This document shows positions 56,617-64,000 of a stretch of 64,000 nucleotides of DNA, piece after piece (the first letter of the stretch is position 1; the number at the start of each line of letters is the position of its first letter). The position numbers and the translations under genes are program-made. The DNA is from Mucilaginibacter sp. MD40 (GTDB taxonomy: Bacteria > Bacteroidota > Bacteroidia > Sphingobacteriales > Sphingobacteriaceae), in contig NZ_NRSW01000001.1 of the NCBI RefSeq assembly GCF_002288635.1, positions 443,190 to 507,189 of the forward strand. The letters are read 5' to 3'. The notes below the pieces were generated by a model. That model did not search any database. It was not told the DNA's origin and worked only from the letters and a program-made list of their open reading frames with translations.

Positions 56617-58074
56617 TTACCAAACGTAAGTGGCAACAGCACCTGCAGGTATAGTAGTGCTTACTGCTTTATTATTATAACTTATATTAAACGCTTGTGA
56701 AGTAGTGGCTGTGTTAAGTACTACCATTACTTTAGATCCATCGGTGTTTTTAAAGGCTACCGTTTGCAGTGTATTTAACAGATCAGATGCTATACGGACG
56801 GCACCCGGCCTGACAAATTTAGCAGCATGAGCAATAATGTAATATGATACATTGCGGGTTACAGAATTACCTATGGTTACCGCCCCAAGGCAGGTTGTAC
56901 AACCGCCATCTGTATGTGGTTTCAAGTTAGGATCTGAAGCAAGGTTCCATTCCAAAACATTGCGGCTCCAATTACGCGTAGCCCCTATGATGAGGTTACT
57001 GATGTGCCAGGCCAGGTCTCCACCAAAATTCCCGCCACCAAAAGTAGCCTGCTCGGTAAAGTATATATTTTTATCCGGATACTGGCTGTGTACCATTCCA
57101 AGCGCGTTGATATTACCGCCATACAAATGGAATGCAGCGCCATCTACAAACCCGGCCGCGGCCGCGTCGGCAAATATATCGGTTGCATATTCCGGATGAT
57201 CGGCATTATGATCGTAAACAATGATCTTTGTAGCAATGCCGGCTGCACGAAACGCGGGGCCAAGGTTGCTTTTTACAAACTTGCCCTGGTCTGCAGATAC
57301 CATTAGCATACTTGGATTATTATACGCGTTCAGCGGTTCGTTTTGTGGCGTAATGGCATCAATGGTGATACCTTCGGCTTTCATGGCTTGTATATATTTA
57401 ACAAAATACCTGGCGTAAACATCATAATACTCGGGCTTAAGGCTGCCTCCGTAAAAGCTGTTGTTATCCTTCATCCATGCGGGCGCGCTCCACGGGCACG
57501 ATAAAATTTTTATGCCGGGGTTAATAGCCAATATTCTTTTCAACAGCGGGATCAGATCAACCTTTTCTTTATCGAGGCTAAAGTTTTTTAGTTCTACGTC
57601 GCCGCTAACATCATCATAACTAAACGGGTTGGCGCTTAAGTCTGACGCGCCGAGAGATATACGCAGGTAACTAATTCCTATATTGTTACCATCCGTTTTA
57701 AATAACTCATTCAATAAAGCGGCTTTATCCGTTTCATTAAGCGAATTAATAAGTGTAGCGCTTCCGCCGGTAAGTGCAAACCCAAACCCGTCTATTGTTT
57801 GATAAGTACGGCCGTCATCAACCGTTATGGTAGCATTATTATTACTGGCTCCTGCAAATACCAGTGATATATTTTGCTGCTTAAACAATTGTAGCTGATC
57901 AGGCGTAGTGAGCCACATGGCCACATCAGTTTTTGGCGGCACACCCGGGTTTGAGGGTGGAGAGGGCTGAACAGGTGTGTTACCTGTTTTAACGCCACCT
58001 TTGCTGCAAGCATAGGTAACAATAACCACCCCAAACAAGCATAAAGCGGCTATGTATTTGATTATATTTTTCAT
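56617..58074 (-). CDS. GH30-family lipoprotein glycoside hydrolase
   Basis: The 485-residue protein has a lipobox (IVTYAC, cysteine 23) and a proline-rich linker. A GH30 (beta/alpha)8 barrel follows (TIDGFGFALTGGSATLIN, YLRISLGASDLSA, ILSCPWSAPAWMKDN). The acid/base Glu246 lies in ITPQNEP and the probable nucleophile Glu341 in IYFTEQATFGG. A small beta-sandwich ends the chain (IPAGAVATYVW). In a beta-glucan locus GH30 enzymes usually cleave beta-1,6-glucosyl bonds; glucosylceramidase is the other activity in the family. It is the last gene of the operon and its start overlaps the GH16 stop by one base. Confidence 0.88.
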   Translation of the reverse strand: MKNIIKYIAALCLFGVVIVTYACSKGGVKTGNTPVQPSPPSNPGVPPKTDVAMWLTTPDQLQLFKQQNISLVFAGASNNNATITVDDGRTYQTIDGFGFALTGGSATLINSLNETDKAALLNELFKTDGNNIGISYLRISLGASDLSANPFSYDDVSGDVELKNFSLDKEKVDLIPLLKRILAINPGIKILSCPWSAPAWMKDNNSFYGGSLKPEYYDVYARYFVKYIQAMKAEGITIDAITPQNEPLNAYNNPSMLMVSADQGKFVKSNLGPAFRAAGIATKIIVYDHNADHPEYATDIFADAAAAGFVDGAAFHLYGGNINALGMVHSQYPDKNIYFTEQATFGGGNFGGDLAWHISNLIIGATRNWSRNVLEWNLASDPNLKPHTDGGCTTCLGAVTIGNSVTRNVSYYIIAHAAKFVRPGAVRIASDLLNTLQTVAFKNTDGSKVMVVLNTATTSQAFNISYNNKAVSTTIPAGAVATYVW

Positions 58075-58919
58075 TAGCTTTTCAGTTTGTAAAAACGCAC
58101 ATAATCAACTTGCATAGTCACCGGGAAAATAGCATTATCCACCCCTTTTACGCCCCCCCAGTTACCACCAACTGCTATGTTAAGCAAAAAATGAAACGGC
58201 TTATCATATGGCCAGCCCGCAGATCCCTTTTTATCATTAGTGTAGGTAAACACTAATTCGTCGTCATAATAACCTTTTATGGTTTCAGGAGTCCAGTCGC
58301 AACGATAAACGTGATAATCACTAAATGCTGTTTCTATACGCTTAGTACTGGTTTTTGCGTTGCCGGCATTAAACAACTGATTGTGCACGCTGAAATGAAC
58401 ATTGTTAGGATCATAGCCCACATGTTCCATAATATCTATCTCACCGGAGTTTGGCCACGGGCCATAAGCATAATCGTTTGGTAGCATCCATATGGCGGGC
58501 CATGTTCCGGTACCGGATGGTAATTTTGCCTTTATTTCATAACGACCATAAAGCATGTCGTTATTGTTTCGCGATACCACCCTTGCTGATGAGTAATCGC
58601 GGCCGCCGGAACTTTCTTTTTTAGCCGTTATAATTAATGCACCATCTTTCACCATCGCATTATCTGTAGAAGTGGTATAATTTTGCAATTCATTATTCCC
58701 CCAGCCGCTTCCGCCGGTATCATAAGTCCACTTATTCGCATCGGGGGCACCTGTATAGTCAAACTCATCGGCCCAGCTTACAGTACTTTCAAATCCGTAA
58801 GTTTTAACCGGCTGCTCAATAGGTTGAAAGGGTGGCAGAGAAGGTTCGCTCTTTTTTGAGCAAGCTAAGGTTATGGCTAAAACACACCCAATTGCCGAAA
58901 TCAATATGATTTTTTTCAT
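58074..58919 (-). CDS. GH16-family beta-glucanase (laminarinase-like) lipoprotein
   Basis: The 281-residue enzyme has a lipobox (ITLACS, cysteine 20) and a GH16 jelly-roll. The active-site strand is GEIDIMEHVG, with nucleophile Glu160, Asp162 and acid/base Glu165. Supporting motifs are WADEFDYTGAPDANKW, YGRYEIKAKLPSGTGTWPAIW and HFLLNIAVGGNWGG. GH16 enzymes of this type hydrolyse beta-1,3 bonds in laminarin-like glucans. The lipid anchor places it on the outer membrane. It follows the glycan-binding protein with a hairpin between the two genes and overlaps GH30 by one base. Confidence 0.92.
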   Translation of the reverse strand: MKKIILISAIGCVLAITLACSKKSEPSLPPFQPIEQPVKTYGFESTVSWADEFDYTGAPDANKWTYDTGGSGWGNNELQNYTTSTDNAMVKDGALIITAKKESSGGRDYSSARVVSRNNNDMLYGRYEIKAKLPSGTGTWPAIWMLPNDYAYGPWPNSGEIDIMEHVGYDPNNVHFSVHNQLFNAGNAKTSTKRIETAFSDYHVYRCDWTPETIKGYYDDELVFTYTNDKKGSAGWPYDKPFHFLLNIAVGGNWGGVKGVDNAIFPVTMQVDYVRFYKLKS

Positions 58920-58932
58920 GATAAAGATTAAA

Positions 58933-58953
58933 AGGGGCGGTTAAACCGCCCCT
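58933..58953 (-). terminator. Hairpin inside the beta-glucan operon, possible attenuator
   Basis: A 10-bp perfect inverted repeat with a one-base centre (AGGGGCGGTT and its complement) is followed by TTTT on the transcribed strand. It lies between the glycan-binding protein stop (58966) and the GH16 start (58919). It may lower expression of GH16 and GH30 relative to susC/susD. Confidence 0.65.
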
Positions 58954-58965
58954 GTATCACACATT

Positions 58966-59808
58966 CTAATTAACGCCTCTAAAGGTAACCTTGTTAAAGC
59001 CAATGCCGGTTAGGCCAAGGTTAGACCCTCCGCTTTTGATAAGCAAGTAAACCGTTCCGGATTTATCAAACTTTAAGGTGTTACCGCTCCCCGCGCATGA
59101 TATGCTGGTTAACTTACCGTTGAAAGCTGTTTTACCGCAACCGGCCCATGTATTTAATGCAATACGAGCCCCTCCATCGCTGTAATCCTGACCGTTTACG
59201 GGTTGCTTTGTGCCTGCATATACTTCAAACCAGGTATCGGTAGCACCGCTACCACTTACATTCATGTCCACTTTATAAGTACGGCCGGCTACAACATCAA
59301 TGGCCTGCCAAACAGCAGCATGTCCGTTATTACCCCCCTTAGCCACCATTTTTCCATCCTCAATAGCAAAGGTAACGCCGCTTGAAATAGTTATGTGGTT
59401 CCAAAAGGCGTCGTCGCCAGTACCCATGTTGGCTCCTTTTACCAGGTTTCCGGCAGAAGGATCAGAGGTAGATACTGTTAATTGCTGTGTACTCGTTTTA
59501 GATACGCCTCCTTTACCAATGGCAGTTAGCGATATACTATAATTTCCGGCGTCAGGAAAAAAAACCGTGTCTACCGGTTTACTTATCGCGGCGCCATCGC
59601 CGGTATCCCATTTTACAGCCAAAACACCTTTTGTATCTGCTTTTAAAATGTAATAATTAGGTTTGCCGGGTACTGGTGTTACATTAAATGCGGCTTGAAG
59701 ATCGTTTGAGGTAAGCCCGTTACCTTCAAACTTTTCGGGCTTACAACCCGCATATATACCGGTTACTATAATGGCACCGGCTATTACTTTAGTTATACTT
59801 CTTTTCAT
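58966..59808 (-). CDS. Surface glycan-binding lipoprotein (SusE/SGBP-like)
   Basis: The 280-residue protein has a lipobox (ITGIYAGC, cysteine 22), a PKD-like domain at about 35-115 (KWDTGDGAAISKPVDTVFFPDAGNYSIS) and a C-terminal domain at about 125-280 with jelly-roll, carbohydrate-binding-module character (VWQAIDVVAGRTYKVDMNVSG, WFEVYAGTKQPVNGQDYSD). It has no catalytic residues. In Bacteroidota loci the gene after susD usually encodes a surface protein that captures the glycan. The order and the lipid anchor support this. It starts 20 bases after the SusD stop. Confidence 0.8.
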   Translation of the reverse strand: MKRSITKVIAGAIIVTGIYAGCKPEKFEGNGLTSNDLQAAFNVTPVPGKPNYYILKADTKGVLAVKWDTGDGAAISKPVDTVFFPDAGNYSISLTAIGKGGVSKTSTQQLTVSTSDPSAGNLVKGANMGTGDDAFWNHITISSGVTFAIEDGKMVAKGGNNGHAAVWQAIDVVAGRTYKVDMNVSGSGATDTWFEVYAGTKQPVNGQDYSDGGARIALNTWAGCGKTAFNGKLTSISCAGSGNTLKFDKSGTVYLLIKSGGSNLGLTGIGFNKVTFRGVN

Positions 59809-59828
59809 TTCTCAGTTAATTAATAGAT

Positions 59829-61379
59829 TTACAAAGTACCGCCCCATTCCTTAGCCTGCTTAAGCTTTGTGTTGTTCAGATCGTTCAACGGTATAGGCAA
59901 AATCTCATTTTTATTGGCTTTAAATCCACGCGAGCCTAACACGGCAGGCGCATCGCCCCAGCGTACCAGATCAAACCAGCGATGGCCTTCGCCAACAAGT
60001 TCAAGCCTGCGCTCACGCTTAAGATTTTCAAATGTTGCGGCAAGGTTATGTGTAGTACCATCGTTGTAGGCACGGGTATGTACAGCCGTCATTAAGGCTG
60101 TAGCCCTGCTCAGATCGCCGTTACCGCGTATGAGCGCTTCGGCCTCCATCAGATAAGTATCGGCAAGGCGTACCTCATACATATTTTGAGGGTAGTTAAG
60201 TTCGGGCGCGCCCCCGCCGGTAGTTTTATCAGATAACCGCCCGGCAAATTTCCCAAGGAAGTACCCGGTATTCATGTAAGCGGGCGTATAATCGGCTATG
60301 CCATTGGCTTTTAAACTATCCAGGTTGGCAACAGTTGCTTTATTACGCGGGTCAAAATGAATGGCATCAAACAAGTTTTTAGTTACAGGTAAAAAGCTGT
60401 AACCTGATATATAATCCGGAGCACCTGGTTTTAATGCTTTGTAGTCACGCGGCCCTACAATAATGTTCATCACATTGCCTTCGGTACAGGCTATACAATC
60501 CCAGCTGCCGGCAGATTTGGATGAGTGGCCTACTTCTAATATAGATTCACTATTAAATTTATTAGAGGTTTTCCAAAGCGATGCAAAATCAGACAGTAGT
60601 TTGTAGCCGTATTTACTGTTTTCCTGACCGGGTGTAGCACCGTTCACTTCTTTAAACTCAGTAGCGGCCTCAGCCCATTTTTGCTCATAAAGATATACTT
60701 TACCTAAAAGGGCATGCAACGCACCTTTAGTAAGGCGGCCGCCATCAACAGTAACATCAACCTTATCTGGTATATTATTATCGGCAAGAGCTGCTTTAAG
60801 GTCATCTTCAATTTGTTTGTATACCGCTGCAGGAGCGGCTTGCTCTATGTCGTAGATCTTATCAGCCGGAATAGATTCTGTTAATAGCGGCACATATTTA
60901 AACAGGCGCACCAGATCAAAATAAAAATAGGCGCGCAAAGCCGTAGCCTCAGATTTATACCTGCTTTTAAGGTTCGCATCCATCGGGACACCGGGCAATT
61001 TCTGTATCAACACGTTGGCGCGGAATACACCTGAAAAGCCTGCTCTCCATAACTCGTATGAAGGGCCTACTGACGGAGACAGCGTATAGTTGGAAAATAC
61101 TTGCAGATCGTTAATATCTGTTGCGTTACCGCCACCGGCATAATGGTCATCAGAACCGGCATCCATGGCATTTTCTTTAGTTACAAAGCCACCGCCCTGC
61201 CAGCCTACAACATCATATATGGCTACCAGCCCATTAAATGCTTCAGTTTGATTACGATAATAGTTTGATTCCAGATTGGTACCCTTGGGGGTAACATCCA
61301 GAAAACTTTTTTTACAGGCCATCAGTGTTAATGATCCTGCCAGAAAAAATGATAAATATTTAATATTCTTCTTCTTCAT
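59829..61379 (-). CDS. susD: SusD-like outer-membrane glycan-binding lipoprotein
   Basis: The 516-residue protein has a lipobox (LTLMACKKSFL, cysteine 22) followed by the SusD TPR-rich fold (YKSEATALRAYFYFDLVRLFKYVPLLTE, EADLKAALADN type, MYEVRLADTYLMEAEALIRG, FENLKRERRLELVGEGHRWFDLVRW). These last two motifs are highly conserved in the RagB/SusD family. SusD closes over SusC and delivers the oligosaccharide. It lies 15 bases after the SusC stop and is the second gene of the beta-glucan operon. Confidence 0.95.
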   Translation of the reverse strand: MKKKNIKYLSFFLAGSLTLMACKKSFLDVTPKGTNLESNYYRNQTEAFNGLVAIYDVVGWQGGGFVTKENAMDAGSDDHYAGGGNATDINDLQVFSNYTLSPSVGPSYELWRAGFSGVFRANVLIQKLPGVPMDANLKSRYKSEATALRAYFYFDLVRLFKYVPLLTESIPADKIYDIEQAAPAAVYKQIEDDLKAALADNNIPDKVDVTVDGGRLTKGALHALLGKVYLYEQKWAEAATEFKEVNGATPGQENSKYGYKLLSDFASLWKTSNKFNSESILEVGHSSKSAGSWDCIACTEGNVMNIIVGPRDYKALKPGAPDYISGYSFLPVTKNLFDAIHFDPRNKATVANLDSLKANGIADYTPAYMNTGYFLGKFAGRLSDKTTGGGAPELNYPQNMYEVRLADTYLMEAEALIRGNGDLSRATALMTAVHTRAYNDGTTHNLAATFENLKRERRLELVGEGHRWFDLVRWGDAPAVLGSRGFKANKNEILPIPLNDLNNTKLKQAKEWGGTL

Positions 61380-61394
61380 GTTCTTGGTTATAAT

Positions 61395-64000
61395 TTAGAA
61401 TCCTACACTTACACCCAGCATATATGATTTAGCCTGCATGTAAAAACCACGGTCAATACTGTAACTGCCGCCACCTATTTCAGGGTCATAGCCAGAGTAC
61501 TTGGTAAACGTGAACAGGTTTTCGCCGGTGATATACACACGTACCCTTCTCATGCCAGCTTTCTTGATGAGTTGAGATGGCAAGGTGTACCCTATTTGCA
61601 AATTCTTGATACGGAAATAATCGCCCTTCTCAAGGTAATATTTAGAGTTATAGGTGGTGTTATGGTTAGGGTCGCCATCCACTACACGCGGCTCGGTATT
61701 GCTGGTACCGGGACCGGTCCACCTGTTAAGCCTTTTGGTTGTAAAATTGGCATTGCCGATATCAAGGCGGTGTAAGCCCTGGAATATCATATTACCAGCC
61801 TGCCCCTGCCCAAATACTACCAAATCAAAGTTTTTATACTGGGCGTTAAATGTTAAGCCAAATATCCATGATGGTGTGGGGTTGCCTATGTAGGTACGGT
61901 CCTGGTCGTTAATAACGCCATTTCCATCAAGATCGGCCCATTTAAAATCTCCGGGCTTTGCATTGGGCTGTATAACTGCCCCGCTGGCCGAGCGATAGCT
62001 ATTGATCTCATCCTGAGTTTGAAATACGCCCAGGTTTTGGTAACCATAAAAAGAGTTGTAAGCCTGGCCTACAGTTGTACGGGTTATACCACCCTCAATA
62101 CCCTGAAAACCTGCCCCGTCCAGAAACTTCTGGCCGTTACCTAAATAAGTTACTTTATTTACGATATGTGAAACGTTACCGTTAATATCAAAATTAAAAT
62201 CACCCACACGTTTGCGGTAGCCTAATTCCAACTCCACGCCGGTGTTTTGCATGTCGCCAATATTAGCGGCCGGGTTAGATATTGCCCCTACGTATAAAGG
62301 AATTGGCGGATATTGCAGAATGCCGCTTGTTTTCTTTTTAAACCACTCAAAAGTAATATTGAGATCATTAAACAGCACGGCATCAAAACCTACGTTGGTT
62401 TGCGATGTTTCTTCCCACCGCAGGTTAGGGTTTGATGGCGCGTTGGGGCTGTAACCGCTTATGTAGGTATCACCAGTACCAAAGCTATAATTACGGCCAC
62501 CGCCAATGGTTGACAGGAATGCGTTATCGGCAATAGCATCGCTACCTACCACACCGTACCCACCGCGTAGTTTCAGGAAGCTTACCACATCGTTCTTAGG
62601 CCAGAAATTTTCTTTTGTGGGTACCCATCCTAATGAGAACGACGGGAAAGTACCATATTTAAAGTTAGAACCAAACCTTGACGAACCATCGCGGCGGATG
62701 ATGCCTTCTACGATATAGCGTTCATCATAATTATAGTTTACACGTGCAAATAATGAGCTGATGGTATGTATTTGACCTTCGCTGCCGTATCCTACACGGT
62801 TTACCGCCGGGATACTGTAGTTAAGAGATGCGTCTTTAAAATTATCTACCGGCAGGTTATAATAGGTTACGCCATCAGTATACCGGTTATTGTCTGAGTA
62901 AGCACCCTGGCCCAACAATATTGTTGCGCTATGCTTATTAAATGTACGGCTGTACGATGCTGTATTCTCCAGATTCCAGTTAAATAAGCGGTTACTTTCA
63001 CGGTTATAACTGTTTTGAGAAGTAATGGTAGAAGCGTTAAGATAGGCTACAGGGCTAAACGATTCGCTGCCATAAAATGCCAGTTTTGTGCCCACTGTAG
63101 AGCGTAACTTTAAACCATGTATAGGTTCAACTTCGCCGTAAACATTTCCTACTACGTTATGCGCCCAGCCATAATTGCCCAGGCGGGTTGATATATAAGC
63201 AAGCGGATTAACAATTTCCTGCCCAACAATGCTTGATATACCGTAAGGATAACCCAGCGCGTTGCGGCGTACCGGATTATTAGCATATACCGGGGCAGAT
63301 GCCGCCGCCTGATCGGTAACCACCGGCAGCGTGATCGGATCAAGGTTAAGCGCCGAACTGATTGGCCCACCAAACTCACTGTTGGTATTGCCCAAGCCAA
63401 TAGAACGGTTATAAGTGTAACCGATGTTTTCACCGAAGTTGATCCATTTAGCAGGTTTATAAGTTTGATTAACCCTGAAGTTAGCACGCTTATATTTGGA
63501 TATATCTGTAGCTACGATACCTTCCTGGTCCAGGTAACCAAAAGAAGTGTAATAGGTAGATTTATCATTACCACCGCTTACGCTTAATTCATAGTTCTGG
63601 CGTTTGGCACTGTTGTTAAATATAACAGATTGCCAGTCGGTACCTACGCCAAGTGATGCCGGGTCTGCGTATACAATGTTACCACCACCTGCCACACTGG
63701 CTTCATTGCGTAAAGTTGCATATTGCTGAGCGTTAAGCAGATCAACCCTGCGTGCAGGCTTAGATATGCCGTAATAGCCCGCGAAATTGATCTGGGGTTT
63801 GCCTTCACGGCCTTTTTTTGTGGTTACCAGTATAACACCTGCTGCCGCGCGGGTACCATAAATGGCTTGCGATGCAGCATCCTTTAACACTTCTATCGAC
63901 TCGATATCTGATTGGTTAAGATAACCAATACCACCGTTATCAACCACCACACCATCTACTACCCATAGCGGGTCGTTATTACCAAACGAGGTAATACCAC
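61395..64000 (-). CDS. susC: SusC-like TonB-dependent transporter, C-terminal part
   Basis: The frame is open from the right edge (64000) to a stop at 61395, so about 868 codons are visible. The true start, signal peptide, regulatory-like domain and TonB box lie outside the window. The first residues (PLWVVDGV, IESIEVLKDAASQAIYGTRAAAGVILVTTKKG) are the end of the plug. A large beta-barrel follows (FGQGQAGNMIFQGL, WTGPGTSNTEPRVV), ending YMLGVSVGF. It imports oligosaccharides released by the GH16 and GH30 enzymes. It leads the operon. Confidence 0.95.
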   Translation of the reverse strand, partial: GITSFGNNDPLWVVDGVVVDNGGIGYLNQSDIESIEVLKDAASQAIYGTRAAAGVILVTTKKGREGKPQINFAGYYGISKPARRVDLLNAQQYATLRNEASVAGGGNIVYADPASLGVGTDWQSVIFNNSAKRQNYELSVSGGNDKSTYYTSFGYLDQEGIVATDISKYKRANFRVNQTYKPAKWINFGENIGYTYNRSIGLGNTNSEFGGPISSALNLDPITLPVVTDQAAASAPVYANNPVRRNALGYPYGISSIVGQEIVNPLAYISTRLGNYGWAHNVVGNVYGEVEPIHGLKLRSTVGTKLAFYGSESFSPVAYLNASTITSQNSYNRESNRLFNWNLENTASYSRTFNKHSATILLGQGAYSDNNRYTDGVTYYNLPVDNFKDASLNYSIPAVNRVGYGSEGQIHTISSLFARVNYNYDERYIVEGIIRRDGSSRFGSNFKYGTFPSFSLGWVPTKENFWPKNDVVSFLKLRGGYGVVGSDAIADNAFLSTIGGGRNYSFGTGDTYISGYSPNAPSNPNLRWEETSQTNVGFDAVLFNDLNITFEWFKKKTSGILQYPPIPLYVGAISNPAANIGDMQNTGVELELGYRKRVGDFNFDINGNVSHIVNKVTYLGNGQKFLDGAGFQGIEGGITRTTVGQAYNSFYGYQNLGVFQTQDEINSYRSASGAVIQPNAKPGDFKWADLDGNGVINDQDRTYIGNPTPSWIFGLTFNAQYKNFDLVVFGQGQAGNMIFQGLHRLDIGNANFTTKRLNRWTGPGTSNTEPRVVDGDPNHNTTYNSKYYLEKGDYFRIKNLQIGYTLPSQLIKKAGMRRVRVYITGENLFTFTKYSGYDPEIGGGSYSIDRGFYMQAKSYMLGVSVGF

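Noticed and set aside
63152..63487. Second open frame inside the SusC gene
   Set aside because: It lies wholly within the barrel-coding region of SusC in another frame and shows no motif.

Overview
The window reads as chromosomal DNA of a Bacteroidota bacterium, most likely family Sphingobacteriaceae and close to Mucilaginibacter or Pedobacter. The grounds are two SusC/SusD pairs, a FecR-type anti-sigma factor with an ECF sigma factor, a PorP/SprF protein beside a giant adhesin with a gliding-motility type C-terminal domain, and PD40/OmpA fusions. The genus is inferred from gene content only.

Layout. (1) 1-7061: a FecIR-regulated SusC/SusD system cut by the left edge. The sigma gene is divergent from fecR, and a frameshifted AraC remnant follows. 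(2) 7407-13075: a TonB receptor with a beta-helix lipoprotein, divergent from a secreted metallophosphoesterase. (3) 13180-22452: an HD-domain pseudogene, a PepSY-like protein, a two-component system, a tripartite RND efflux operon with an unusually short adaptor, and a beta-propeller protein. (4) 22518-25241: a PAP2 phosphatase, then a decayed stretch with broken mobilization genes. It ends in a tRNA 3' fragment with a terminator, which I read as the end of an integrated element. (5) 25426-41469: an OmpA protein and a Wzx/Wzy-type exopolysaccharide locus. The locus has a tyrosine autokinase, flippase, polymerase, export lipoprotein, initiating sugar transferase, four glycosyltransferases and four hexapeptide acyltransferases. 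A small GerE-like HTH protein lies beyond wzc. (6) 41494-52422: a three-gene surface-adhesin operon comprising a 2635-residue modular adhesin, a PorP/SprF protein and a PorE-like OmpA protein. (7) 53159-55714: an 851-residue P-loop (NACHT/STAND-like) protein with an HTH-like N-terminus, divergent from the adhesin. (8) 56066-64000: a polysaccharide-deacetylase pseudogene and a beta-glucan utilization locus (SusC, SusD, glycan-binding protein, GH16, GH30) cut by the right edge.

How the genes fit together. Regions 5-7 are devoted to the cell surface: capsule or EPS synthesis, an adhesin probably exported by the type IX system, and an uncharacterized ATPase next to it. Regions 1, 2 and 8 are nutrient-capture systems. 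Region 4 and the five pseudogenes show past gene transfer and decay. The least described parts are the adhesin's 150-residue repeated module, the ATPase beside it, and the receptor/beta-helix/phosphatase trio.
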